From Ecytonucleospora hepatopenaei (lineage: Eukaryota > Microsporidia > Enterocytozoonidae), in assembly GCA_026692725.1 (NCBI GenBank), contig JAPMUG010000012.1:1-64000 (forward strand): DNA of 64,000 nt, in the 5' to 3' direction. Under the pieces are notes generated by a model. It searched no databases. It was not told where the DNA came from and saw only the letters and a program-made list of their open reading frames with translations. A program made the translations under genes and the position numbers. Below, piece after piece: positions 1 through 9,465 of this stretch; position 1 is the stretch's first letter; every line of letters starts with the position of its first letter.

Positions 1-474
1 TATATTATATTATATTATATTATATTATATTATATTATATTATATTATATTATATTATATTATATTATATTATATTATATTATATTATATTATATTATAT
101 TATATTATATTATATTTATATTATATTTATATTATATTATATTATATTATATTATATTATATTATATTATATTATATTATATTATATTATATTATATTAT
201 ATTATATTATATTATATTATATTATATTATATTATATTATATTATATTATATTATATTATATTATTTATTATATTATATTATATTATATTATATTATATT
301 ATATTATATTATATTATATTATATTATATTATATTATATTATATTATATTATATTATATTATATTATATTATATTATATTATATTATATTATATTATATT
401 ATATTATATTATATTATATTATATTATATTATATTATATTATATTATATTATATTATATTATATTATATTATAT
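1..474. repeat. TATAT pentanucleotide satellite tract
   Basis: The first 474 bases are an almost pure tandem array of the pentamer TATAT. A few one- or two-base interruptions lie near 113-135 and 262-270. The tract runs off the left window edge, so its full length is unknown. It contains no G or C. It is not the TTAGG-type telomere repeat reported for some microsporidia, so it is better called a simple satellite in a possibly subtelomeric position. No gene is seen in it. Confidence 0.95.
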
Positions 475-507
475 AAATATATAAATATATAAATATATAA
501 ATATATA
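475..507. repeat. Short TAAATATA 8-bp tandem repeat
   Basis: About four copies of an 8-bp AT-only unit join the pentamer tract to the stop codon of the first aquaporin gene. Only the period change separates it from the tract on its left. Confidence 0.8.
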
Positions 508-1335
508 CTATAACATATACCTTACTATTATTCCTGCTATTATTGACCCTATAAAGTCTCCTACTATATATGCCCATATCCTACTATACCTGTTACTGTA
601 TATATACACTGCCAATATATATGCCACATTAAATGACCCACCTTCTGATGCACTGGCTATAATAGACCCCACCCCTGTAATGGCACCTATTGTAAATGAT
701 ACCATATATTTATTACGTCTATATCTTTGAGTGGTATATAAATAATTATAATTATAATTATATACATTATTATTATAATATTTATTACTGTTTGTATTAT
801 AATTAGTATAATTAGTATTACTGTTTGTATTATTATATAAATTTATATTATAATTAGTATTGTTTGTATTGTTTGTATTTGTACTGTTTATGTATAATCC
901 TTTTGCATATATTACATTTTCTATTATTACCACTGATAATATTATTGACACTATTGTTTCCAATAACAGCAACTCTATTCCTGATGTCTCTTTCACTGGC
1001 TTTGTTTTCTCATACACTTTGTAGAATGCAGTACTGCCATAGAGTAGTATGGTTATGCCGCCTGCTGCCAGGTATCCCACTGTCTGGCACAGCATGTACG
1101 CCAGGGCAGATCGCAGGGAAAAGAGGCCTATGCATGCGCAGCTGAAGGTGATGGCTGGGTTGGCGTGCTTGATGGTGAGTTCTTCAAAGGCAAAGCCAAT
1201 CATCATCTTGCAGAAGGCGTAGGGAATGGCAGGCTGGGAAACATTGGCAACAGCAGAAAAGAAGAGAGTGGTGGCAAAGATGAAAGAAGCAGCAAATTCA
1301 GCAAAGTACGTTTCAAAGTCTTTATAGTGCAGCAT
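508..1335 (-). CDS. Aquaporin-like MIP channel with Asn-rich insert and altered second NPA box
   Basis: This 275-residue protein has the six-helix layout of the major intrinsic protein family of water and small-solute channels. The first pore box is intact as HANPAITFS (codons at 1153-1161). The second reads GGSFNVAY, so NPA has become NVA (622-630). Between the third and fourth helices is a roughly 60-residue stretch of almost only Asn, Thr and Tyr. Base composition changes within the gene: the N-terminal half (about 1020-1320) is clearly richer in G and C than the C-terminal half. No CCC element precedes the ATG. It is a paralogue of the canonical aquaporin at 7382-8110. The open frame and helices suggest a membrane protein is still made, but water transport is doubtful. 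A decaying subtelomeric copy is the main alternative. Confidence 0.85.
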   Translation of the reverse strand: MLHYKDFETYFAEFAASFIFATTLFFSAVANVSQPAIPYAFCKMMIGFAFEELTIKHANPAITFSCACIGLFSLRSALAYMLCQTVGYLAAGGITILLYGSTAFYKVYEKTKPVKETSGIELLLLETIVSIILSVVIIENVIYAKGLYINSTNTNNTNNTNYNINLYNNTNSNTNYTNYNTNSNKYYNNNVYNYNYNYLYTTQRYRRNKYMVSFTIGAITGVGSIIASASEGGSFNVAYILAVYIYSNRYSRIWAYIVGDFIGSIIAGIIVRYML

Positions 1336-1547
1336 AATAAAATAAATAGTAAATATAATATATGTATATATAATATACTTTTATATAATAATATACTTAA
1401 TATATAATAATATACTTAATATAGTTTACTCTTACAATTTATATAATATATCAAATAAGAAGTAAAATATTATTATACCCTTATAAATAGTAAAATATAT
1501 AATAGTAAAATATAAAGTATATAATAATAGTAAAATAGTTGTATTTT
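1336..1547. other. AT-only spacer with short direct repeats, no gene seen
   Basis: This spacer separates the divergent aquaporin and Asn-rich genes. It contains repeats such as two copies of TATAATAATATACTTAATAT near 1383-1422. I see no RNA gene and no CCC element. Confidence 0.6.
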
Positions 1548-1719
<172 letters not shown>

Positions 1720-1742
1720 AATATAATATAATATAATATAAT
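1720..1742. repeat. Short AATAT tandem repeat
   Basis: Four to five copies of AATAT lie directly against the ATG at 1743. The motif is related to the pentamer tract at the left edge. Confidence 0.75.
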
Positions 1743-2432
1743 ATGACTTATACTCTTAAACAATTTCAATTATATTCTTTATATAAATTTAAAAATGAAT
1801 TAAATAATTTAAAACATAACACTAATATATTAAATACTAATAATACAGATAATAATATAAATACTAATAATACAGATAATATATTAAATACTAATAATAC
1901 AGATAATATATTAAATAGTAATCTATTTACTAACTTAAACATATCTTATAATATTTTAATTAATGCTTTATCAATAAATGATACTATAGTTTATAACATT
2001 GATAACATATATAATGATATATATAATGATATATTAAATAAAATTAATATAAATGATAATGCACTAATATCCATTAATATCAATATGTTTGCATTGATTG
2101 TCAATACCACCAATATGATGGTATATCACAGTAATTGCTATAATGATATAATCAGTAACAAGCATATTAAAGAAGTATTAAAAATGATATTAATATATTA
2201 TACACATAATAATAAATATAATATAGAATATAATATAAACAGCAATATATTATATAATGATATAAACAGTAATATATTATATAATGATATTATATTATAT
2301 AATGATATTATATGTGATATATGTGGTAATGTATATAATCACAATAGCAATAGATTATCATATGTTATTAGAGAAATGGATAATTTTTATATTGTTACAC
2401 ATGATACATGTAATATTGATAATATAGATTAA
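1743..2432 (+). CDS. Asn-rich protein with C-terminal CxxCG...HDTC zinc-binding-like end (MED27-like?)
   Basis: The 229-residue protein begins with Asn/Thr/Asp-rich repeats (NTNNTDN units, about residues 28-60) and has a helical middle. Its C-terminus carries CDICGNVYNHN, then about 20 residues, then HDTCN. The spacing CxxCG plus a terminal HDxC resembles the C-terminal zinc-binding end of Mediator subunit MED27. The match is short, and low-complexity Asn bias obscures the rest. No CCC element precedes the start; the upstream DNA is AT-only tandem repeat. Function is unknown. It may be a real, fast-evolving subtelomeric gene, since the Cys/His-bearing end is not expected from repeat translation alone. 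Confidence 0.55.
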   Translation: MTYTLKQFQLYSLYKFKNELNNLKHNTNILNTNNTDNNINTNNTDNILNTNNTDNILNSNLFTNLNISYNILINALSINDTIVYNIDNIYNDIYNDILNKININDNALISININMFALIVNTTNMMVYHSNCYNDIISNKHIKEVLKMILIYYTHNNKYNIEYNINSNILYNDINSNILYNDIILYNDIICDICGNVYNHNSNRLSYVIREMDNFYIVTHDTCNIDNID

Positions 2433-2466
2433 ATATAATATAATATTATTTATTAAATATTATTTA

Positions 2467-3465
2467 TTATTCTTTTACTAATTCTATATTATGTAAATTT
2501 ACTGTATCCGATGGCTTTGCTTTTCTTCTTTTCATAATATAATATATTACCACTCCTAACAATATTATACCTGCTAGACACCCTAATGATATCCACACTA
2601 TTTTCATTATCACATTCTTTTTTATCCTTTGCTGTACTTCTGGCATCTTGTTTATTGTTTGCTTTTTTAGGTTGTTAAATGCTTGGTCTACTTTTACTTT
2701 ATCATCTCCTGTAAATTTAAATGGCTCCTTAAACACCAGTCTTTTAGGCTTGCTAATTTTTTTCTTTGGATAGTTAGGGGCGTAATTTATGGTGGGGACT
2801 GAATGTTTTTCGTCTTTTCTTACTCCATAATCTATGTCTTTTCCTCCAAAGATTATATCTTTAAATAAACTTTCTAATAAAACGTAACCTTCTTTTCCCT
2901 GATGTACTAGCTTTTCTCCTAGGTCTAACAATTCCAGTGTTACATCGCATACTTTCCCTCCTATTGCAAACTTATATGCATTAACATCCTTTCTACACTT
3001 TTTTATTGCTTTAAACGCATCTTCTATTGTTTCATATGCATCCCTAAATATTTCTTTAGCATCATCTAAAATTTCATCTCTTTCCTTTATAAAAATATCT
3101 TTTCTTTCTTTAAGATTTCTACCTTTTCTAACCGTTTCAAATGTTTTAAACACTTCATCCTTAATAGTTTCAGTAAAATCATCTCTTATTGCTTCAATTT
3201 CTTTGATATAATAGGGTTCTAATACTTCTATTGCTTCTCTAAATTCATTTTCATCAAAATCAAAAAATTCTTTAGCTAAACCCAAATTATCTTTAACTTT
3301 TTTAACTATGGCTTTGCATGTAACAAGAAATGCATCAAATTTTTTGTTAAAGACTGGGATGAATTCAACTACTTTTTGTTTTTGTTGATCTATAACACTA
3401 TCAGTAAGTTGATCTTCATAATCACAAAAGATCAAAGATGAAAAAGATAAAATTTTTAAAAACAT
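2467..3465 (-). CDS. Secretory-pathway type I membrane protein, unknown function
   Basis: The 332-residue protein starts with a short hydrophobic signal (MFLKILSFSSLIFCDYE). A long, charged, helical lumenal or extracellular region of about 270 residues follows. Near the C-terminus one strong membrane helix (roughly residues 288-310, rich in Ile, Val, Leu and Gly) is followed by a short basic cytosolic tail (KRRKAK). The start is well supported by CCCCTT directly before the ATG. I do not recognise the family. It could be a plasma-membrane or spore-wall-facing protein; topology is the only firm inference. Confidence 0.75.
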   Translation of the reverse strand: MFLKILSFSSLIFCDYEDQLTDSVIDQQKQKVVEFIPVFNKKFDAFLVTCKAIVKKVKDNLGLAKEFFDFDENEFREAIEVLEPYYIKEIEAIRDDFTETIKDEVFKTFETVRKGRNLKERKDIFIKERDEILDDAKEIFRDAYETIEDAFKAIKKCRKDVNAYKFAIGGKVCDVTLELLDLGEKLVHQGKEGYVLLESLFKDIIFGGKDIDYGVRKDEKHSVPTINYAPNYPKKKISKPKRLVFKEPFKFTGDDKVKVDQAFNNLKKQTINKMPEVQQRIKKNVIMKIVWISLGCLAGIILLGVVIYYIMKRRKAKPSDTVNLHNIELVKE

Positions 3466-4681
3466 AAGGGGTTTGTTTTGAAAAATATCAAAATTTTGAA
3501 GGAATAAAGATCAAAATAACAAAAATTTTTTAACATTAACTTTTTCACATTCTAACTAGTTTTTAAATAATACAAAGTTTACCTTAATATTTATAAAAGT
3601 TTTTTAATCTACAAATTTAACTCACAAAGCTAATATAATAAGTAGGGAATATAATTAATATTTTACGATATATGCTTTGGATTAAATGTAGAAATAGTTT
3701 TAAAATTAAATAATTTTATAATAATTTTATTACATGAAAAAAATCTAAGAATAATAAAAATATTTTTAAATCTTGCTTTTTTGTAAAAACATGGCCATTG
3801 TTATGTATTTTATTTGTATAAGGAATAAATAAAATCGTTTTTCTTTCTTTTTATATTGTTTTATTTAACATTTTAAATGTAAACAAACAGTGTTAAATTT
3901 ACTATGTTTAAACATATTTATTTACGTAAAAGTATAAAGAATGTATATTTTTAAGACTAAATAAAAGTTTTATTCAAGTTTTTCATAATAAATCCATGAT
4001 AAAAAATAAAATACATTATTTATTATTGATTTAAAATATATAATGTGAGTCATTATTAAATTAAAGTATAAAATACATCACTTATTAATGATTTTAAGTA
4101 TAAAATACATCACTTATTATTAATTTTTAATTTAAAAAAGTAAATTCATTAAATTTTTGTTTTTTAAACATATTTTTGTATTTTAGAAAAATTAACACGC
4201 TTCACTTTTAAAAAACAAGACAATAAATTGTTAATTAATGTTAGATAATGTTTTTATAATTGTATCATTAGTTGTTTATAAACTTTAAAGTATAGCTTTG
4301 TAATTTTATAATAGAAATAAATATTTAAATCTAATTTGCCTTTTTATTTGTTTGTAAAATCAAAACAAAAAACACATTATAAGAGGGAGAAATAACTTAA
4401 AAGATAGTTTTTATTAGGTTTCGAAAATAAAAAGTACTAAAAATAAATGCAATCAAACACAAAATCAACTTTATCATGCCCTAGCATTCCTTTTAAAAAC
4501 ATCCCATGAAATATTTTTAGATAATTTTTTATGAAACTCAAAGATTGGAATGAAAAACAATTTTTTCAGGTATCTACTTTTTAGTCGGTATAAAGCCCTT
4601 AGGCCGTAAAATTTTATAATAAATTATATGTTTTATTATTAATAAACATATCAAATATTAAAAACACAAACAATAAACAAT
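3466..4681. other. 1.2-kb gene-free AT-rich interval
   Basis: This is the longest non-coding interval in the window. It has no open frame that looks coding and no tRNA cloverleaf that I can fold. It contains two direct copies of AAGTATAAAATACATCACTT (near 4064-4117) and a related third copy just before. A patch at about 4565-4615 is less AT-rich, with a CGG...CCG-flanked GCCCTTAGGC. Neither strand matches 5S, RNase P or SRP RNA hallmarks. It may hold an unrecognised RNA, but nothing can be called. Confidence 0.6.
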
Positions 4682-5086
4682 ATGTATGTTTGTATTTTCT
4701 ATTTAATCTTTTTATGTGATAAACTATTAGAATTAAAAAGTAAATGTATGACTGAATTGATTATATATGAGACAAAATGTAAAGAATATGTTGATAAAAT
4801 ACAGACTATTATCAAGGATAAAGATAAAGAATCCGATGATGAGGTTTTGTTTGAAGACCTTATTGATAGTTTTAACATAACAATTGAATCATTTGATGAA
4901 ATAGCTGAATTTATGAAGATTAAAAACTGTTTGAAATATTTTGAAAGAGTGTATGAACTTTTAGAAAAGAGTTGGAAAGAAATATATAAAATAGAAAATG
5001 ATACAGAGTCGAGCGCTTTTTTTATGTATAGCACTTTGTCACAAAAATTTAATAGGTTAATACGTGAAATATACCGTGGGGGTTAA
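4682..5086 (+). CDS. Small probable secreted helical protein, unknown
   Basis: The 134-residue protein starts with a hydrophobic stretch (MYVCIFYLIFLCDKLLEL) that could be a signal peptide. An acidic, alpha-helical body with four Cys follows. There is no CCC element close to the ATG; a CCC lies about 80 bp upstream. It stands alone between two long non-coding intervals. The family is not recognised. The signal is weak in its C-terminal part, so a cytosolic protein starting at the second Met (residue 22) is possible. Confidence 0.55.
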   Translation: MYVCIFYLIFLCDKLLELKSKCMTELIIYETKCKEYVDKIQTIIKDKDKESDDEVLFEDLIDSFNITIESFDEIAEFMKIKNCLKYFERVYELLEKSWKEIYKIENDTESSAFFMYSTLSQKFNRLIREIYRGG

Positions 5087-5566
5087 AAAGATTCTTAATT
5101 TTTTAAAAACAACATACTTCTAATTACACAGTAAAATTTTAAAATAGATTTTGTTTTAGTTTTTTGTGTTACGTATTTTATTAGATAATTTTTAAAAAAC
5201 TTTATTTATTACAAACCTAGGTTTTTAATCAAAAAATAACAAACGTTGTCGTAACATACTTTGAAACAATTTAATTTTATATTTACTGATTAAAAACAAT
5301 AAATAAAACAAAATATAAAAACAACCTTAATAGATAAATGCCCTTTTTATGATTACTTCTAATTTTACTCATAAAAATCAACATATTAACAGCATGTCAT
5401 TATATTATGACAAATAAAAACACTCGCCTTCTGATCACGGCACATTTTTTAACATTTATTTAACAATTTTTTATAATAGTGTATTTTGAACAATATTTTT
5501 AATAAAATTACACTATTTGAACATTTTATTTTGTTTGTAAAATATACCTGATATTTTTTAACCCTT
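5087..5566. other. AT-rich spacer, no gene seen
   Basis: This 480-bp spacer lies between two plus-strand genes. I see no open frame of coding character and no foldable RNA gene. The only notable feature is the ACCCTT element at its right end (CCC at 5562-5564), which serves GWT1. Confidence 0.6.
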
Positions 5567-6832
5567 ATGGATGCAATTAATGAAGTTGACACAAACATTA
5601 CTGAATTGCTTATGTTCATTCTTCTTAATATAATTTCTTTGAGTATAAATGCCATTCCTTCCATTTTGATAGGATTTTCTGCGGTTGTTTTTCAATTTTA
5701 TGCAATTAAAACATGGGCGGTTTTAAGGTTTTTTGGATTAGCTGTGGGTTTCCTGCTGATTAGATGGACATTCACAATAATTAAAAGACCTAATATGACT
5801 ATGCAAGTAAATGCATCAACAGATCACTACAAACTTTTGAAAAGTGCTCTAATGGTGCCTGTAGTTATATGTATTTATATGTGCGACTTTAAGGGAATAT
5901 GGTTTGAGAAATTAAGCAAAACAATAAATAATGGTATAAGTTTAATGGATGTGGGTGTAATTGGATTTGTTTTTGTAAATGCATTTAGCAAAAATATTCC
6001 GATGTATTCTATTCTAAGCAAAAAGGCAATTTTTATGTTTATAATGGGATTTATTAGGCTTGTTGTTGTTAAAAGGCTAAATTATGAAGTGGAAATTTCA
6101 GAATATGGAAAACACCTTAATTTTTACTTTATTCTTGGTATTTTGGAACAGCTTCATAATTTATACAAAAGAATTTTTAAGCTTTTTTATTTGTTTGATA
6201 CGGTGGTAGGGAGTTCTCTTCTTTACTGTTTTTATAGATTTACGAGTTTTAAGGTTAAAGAAATAAGAAATAATTTTATAGAACAGAATATAGAAGGGTT
6301 ATATTCAATAGTTCCACTTTTTGCACTATTTTTGATTGTTAATGATTTTGGTAGAAAATATGATAAAATTAAATGGAGGTACTTTTTTACCTTAATTTAT
6401 TTTACATGTTTTGCATTTTTATTCGTTTGTTATTCTGTTTGTTTTAAGCATAAAAATTTATGCATAGAAAATATAAAGTTAGTTTTTACAGAAAAAGATG
6501 TAAGTTACGTTAGCAGGCGGGCCACTAATTTAGGATATATTCTCTGGTCTCTTTTTATATGCTATTTTACCTTTTTAAGTACTTTTACACTTTGTAAAAT
6601 TTATCCACATGCTATTCATCATAATTTGTTGGTAGATTACATTTCGAAGAATATGTTGCTTGTTTTTTTGACTGCAAATCTAGGCATAATTTTATCAAAA
6701 TTTATGAAGTACGAAGAAACTATTAATCCTGTAAAAGTCAATTTGATTTATTTGTTTTGCGTCTTTGTTTTGTGCGGTGGTGTTAAAAACTTTTTTACAT
6801 TTAAAAAACAGCAAAAAACAAAAAGAAATTAA
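5567..6832 (+). CDS. GWT1: GPI-anchor inositol acyltransferase GWT1/PIG-W
   Basis: GWT1 acylates the inositol of GlcN-phosphatidylinositol in the ER during GPI-anchor synthesis. This 421-residue protein has about 12 hydrophobic segments and three family blocks. These are SLMDVGVIGFVFVNAF (about residues 124-140), VVKRLNYEVEISEYGKHLNF (about 167-187) and SRRATNLGYILW (about 316-327). The length is slightly below the usual 450-500. The start follows CCCTT immediately. A GPI pathway fits the surface and spore-wall biology of microsporidia, and the phosphomannomutase at 59115-59861 would feed it mannose donors. Confidence 0.93.
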   Translation: MDAINEVDTNITELLMFILLNIISLSINAIPSILIGFSAVVFQFYAIKTWAVLRFFGLAVGFLLIRWTFTIIKRPNMTMQVNASTDHYKLLKSALMVPVVICIYMCDFKGIWFEKLSKTINNGISLMDVGVIGFVFVNAFSKNIPMYSILSKKAIFMFIMGFIRLVVVKRLNYEVEISEYGKHLNFYFILGILEQLHNLYKRIFKLFYLFDTVVGSSLLYCFYRFTSFKVKEIRNNFIEQNIEGLYSIVPLFALFLIVNDFGRKYDKIKWRYFFTLIYFTCFAFLFVCYSVCFKHKNLCIENIKLVFTEKDVSYVSRRATNLGYILWSLFICYFTFLSTFTLCKIYPHAIHHNLLVDYISKNMLLVFLTANLGIILSKFMKYEETINPVKVNLIYLFCVFVLCGGVKNFFTFKKQQKTKRN

Positions 6833-6927
6833 TTGTTTTGTCAATTAAATAGTTGTTGTATTTATTTTATAGATAACTTTAAGAATAAATGGATAATGTA
6901 TTTAGCAAAAATGGTTTTTTATAGCCC

Positions 6928-7179
6928 ATGATAGAATTGATAAAAACATGTATAAAAATGGTATTTGATTATAATATTGTTTGTAGAGCGTGGAAAGAAG
7001 AAAATGTGTTAAATATAAAAAAAGCGTATGAAGAACTTAAGGCAAACAAATTAAATTTTGAAAAAAGATATAGAGAGGAAATAGTAAAAAATCATCCTGA
7101 TGCAGGTGGAAGTTCAGAAAAATTTAAGAGAATTACAGAGTGTTATAAATATATAAGGGAATATTTAAAACCATTATAA
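6928..7179 (+). CDS. Minimal J-domain protein, possibly TIM14/PAM18-like
   Basis: The 83-residue protein ends in a short J domain. It contains YREEIVKNHPDAGGSSEKFK, with an intact HPD and the GG that follows it in Tim14/Pam18-type J-proteins (NHPDKGGS), and then a helix ending at the stop. The N-terminal 20 residues are moderately hydrophobic and could be a membrane anchor. CCC lies directly before the ATG (6925-6927). If it is the mitosomal import-motor J-protein it would stimulate mitosomal Hsp70. The alternative is a cytosolic co-chaperone. The J domain is clear; the organelle assignment is inference. Confidence 0.75.
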   Translation: MIELIKTCIKMVFDYNIVCRAWKEENVLNIKKAYEELKANKLNFEKRYREEIVKNHPDAGGSSEKFKRITECYKYIREYLKPL

Positions 7180-7370
7180 ATTGTTTTATGCTTATAGCTT
7201 AATCTATTTTATTATATAAATTTTTGCATAATAAAATAATTTTCAATAAAATATCAGTATACTTTAATTAGAAAAATAAATGTAAAGTATTTTACAATTT
7301 TATTTAGTCTATTTTTGATTGTTATTTATTTGTAGAAATATTCTTATTTTGTTAAAAGCTTAGCTATTTT

Positions 7371-7390
7371 TTTAAATAAGCTTATTTAAA
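7371..7390. repeat. Perfect 20-bp palindrome at the aquaporin 3' end
   Basis: TTTAAATAAGCTTATTTAAA reads identically on both strands and spans the stop codon of the minus-strand aquaporin gene. In RNA it could form a 10-bp stem-like element near the 3' end. Its core TAAGCTTA recurs in other intergenic spacers of the window. Confidence 0.8.
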
Positions 7391-8110
7391 CAACAAAAAT
7401 ACTTGAACTAATGCACCTAAAAGACCCCCTGATAACTCACTTACAATGTAAACCCAAAAATCACTATAATTAGACCCTAAAATAGCAGGTCCAAATACTA
7501 TTCCAGGGTTGAAAGCACCACCGGATGTGGTTGAAGCCAAAAATCCTAAAAAGCCTAAAGTCAATCCTATGGTAAGAGGTGCCAATATTGACCTGTCTTT
7601 TTGTGGTTCGCCAATAAACAAAGTAACCCCAGGCTCTCTAACAGCGTTAATTCCAACCTCAAACGCAACAAACACCAAAATGAAGCTTAAAATAAATTCA
7701 GTAAAAAACAAACTTGTTGTCGACAAATCCTCTGTAACTTTAGCAGGCGTAATAAGCTCAAGTGTCTCAGAATACCCGTAAGGAAAGCAAACAACCACCA
7801 AAAGACTAGCAACCAAAAATCCTATCAGCTGTGCACATACATAGCAAATGCCCATGGCTATTTCTATTTTACCTGTCAAAATGGTGGAAATGGTAATGGC
7901 AGGGTTGAAATGTGCAACCGAGTGGTCTGCAAAGGTATATATGAGGGCTATCCCAGAAAAACCAACGGTAAGTCCAACAGTAGTGCCTGAAACAGAAACT
8001 TCTTCAGATTTAGTGTTTAAAATGGCAGAGTAGACAGCAAACCCAAAAATACATGAGCATAAAAATTCAGCAAAGACTCTCTGTGCTATTAATTTTTTAC
8101 TGACTTGCAT
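7382..8110 (-). CDS. Aquaporin/aquaglyceroporin channel (canonical)
   Basis: The 242-residue, six-helix channel has both pore boxes: HFNPAIT in the first half and AFNPGIVFGPAI in the second. Ala-to-Gly in the second box is a mild variation. Microsporidian aquaporins are thought to drive the water influx that swells the spore and fires the polar tube. The start follows CCCTTAT. Length is typical for the family and there is no low-complexity insert, unlike the paralogue at 508-1335. Substrate selectivity cannot be decided by eye. Confidence 0.93.
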   Translation of the reverse strand: MQVSKKLIAQRVFAEFLCSCIFGFAVYSAILNTKSEEVSVSGTTVGLTVGFSGIALIYTFADHSVAHFNPAITISTILTGKIEIAMGICYVCAQLIGFLVASLLVVVCFPYGYSETLELITPAKVTEDLSTTSLFFTEFILSFILVFVAFEVGINAVREPGVTLFIGEPQKDRSILAPLTIGLTLGFLGFLASTTSGGAFNPGIVFGPAILGSNYSDFWVYIVSELSGGLLGALVQVFLLFK

Positions 8111-8346
8111 ATAAGGGTGTTTATTGTTTACTGTTTATTATTGTTTATTTTATATTTTTGTTATTATAAAATACGAAAAAGAAAAAAATGATGTTCAAAT
8201 TAAACTACTCATTAATTTAGGAAAATCATTTTTTTCTAAAATTATTTTGATGGAAAGAATGATTAAAAAAATAAACAATAAAATCATTTATTAAGAATTG
8301 ATTTTAAAAATAATCTAATAAATAACAATTCTTATTAAAATTTAAT

Positions 8347-9465
8347 TTAAACATATTCTTCAATTGGAATTTTCCACACATGCAAGAAATTGCTGTCATC
8401 TACAGATGCAATTTCAATGGGTTCTGCTGGATTCCAGTCAAAATCTGAAACAGTGTTTGTGTGTCCTCCGTGAACAAAAAGCGTCTCATTTGAAGAATCT
8501 CCACTTACCTGCGTGTTTTTGTTTAAATCCCACATAATTACCCTCCTATCCTTGGAACTAGATGCAAGTACACTCTCATAATGAGGAGACCATTTGACCT
8601 GCATTACGTCATTTTGGTGTCCTTCCAAAATAAATAAGGGAGAGTCCAAATACCTCGTGTCCCATATCTTTACCACGTTATCACTTCCAGAGGTAGAAAC
8701 CAACTCACTTCTGAACGGACTGAAATCGACTGCCTCAATCGAACTTTGGTGCGCCTTGGTCACCGTTGCAACATCATTTTCTTTCCTGATGTCCGTTATA
8801 CACAGCTTCATGTCGTCTGAAACTGATGCAAAGATATTTGGATTAAATGCATTGTACGATATGTCATTGATTATGTCACTGTGTGTCTTGTTATAGCTGT
8901 GAATCAGTCCTGTATTTATGTCAAAAACGCATATGGTCCTGTCCTGCCCCCCTGAAACAATTTGTCCAAAATTGTTTTTGTTCCAGTCCATGGCAAATCC
9001 ACCTGCTGTGTGTCCAGAAAGACATGCATCCGGCTCATCCTCTGTTTCACCAAAAGAAGAATGTTTTGTCGTATCATATATTAAAATTTCGCTTTCTTCT
9101 GTTTTCAATGCTATCAAATTGGTTGCCTGTGGACAGTATCTGCTTTTGTTAATTTCTGTTTTTACAGGGATGGATTGGGTTATGGAGAACTTTATGGCAT
9201 TGCTGGTTGGTGTGTCATCAGCAGTGTCTGGGAATGTAAAGCATCCTATAAGAATATTTTCTGTCTCCATTTGAGACGTAAAAGTGCTGAGTAGTACCCT
9301 CTGCTTGGTAGCACAATTATTTTCCCTCTCAATTTCTGGAAACCACTGGATTGAAGTACTAGGCCATTTAAGTGCCTGTGTAAATACCAAATCATACATG
9401 TATTTTACGTTCTTTTTCCATATTTTAAATTCTTCATCAATGAGATTTGATTCACTTTGTATCAT
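8347..9465 (-). CDS. HAT2: Histone-binding WD40 protein HAT2/MSI1 (RbAp46/48 family)
   Basis: This 372-residue beta-propeller presents histone H4 to chromatin enzymes (HAT1, deacetylase and chromatin-assembly complexes). The N-terminal helix and block EEFKIWKKNVKYMYDLVF plus ALKWPSTSIQWFP (about residues 11-43) are diagnostic of the RbAp48 family. WD repeats follow with GH/WD signatures such as GHQNDVMQVKWSPHYE and KDRRVIMWDL. CCC lies one base before the ATG. Whether it works as the HAT1 partner or as the Msi1/Rpd3-type subunit cannot be separated; one family member may do both jobs here. Confidence 0.9.
   Translation of the reverse strand: MIQSESNLIDEEFKIWKKNVKYMYDLVFTQALKWPSTSIQWFPEIERENNCATKQRVLLSTFTSQMETENILIGCFTFPDTADDTPTSNAIKFSITQSIPVKTEINKSRYCPQATNLIALKTEESEILIYDTTKHSSFGETEDEPDACLSGHTAGGFAMDWNKNNFGQIVSGGQDRTICVFDINTGLIHSYNKTHSDIINDISYNAFNPNIFASVSDDMKLCITDIRKENDVATVTKAHQSSIEAVDFSPFRSELVSTSGSDNVVKIWDTRYLDSPLFILEGHQNDVMQVKWSPHYESVLASSSKDRRVIMWDLNKNTQVSGDSSNETLFVHGGHTNTVSDFDWNPAEPIEIASVDDSNFLHVWKIPIEEYV

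Noticed and set aside
1..474. Telomere repeat
   Set aside because: The unit is TATAT without G, unlike TTAGG-type telomeres, so only a satellite can be claimed.
4565..4615. Possible spliceosomal snRNA in the gene-free interval
   Set aside because: The reverse strand holds an ATACCTG near a T-rich stretch, loosely like a U1 5' end, but no stem-loop or Sm-site arrangement could be traced.
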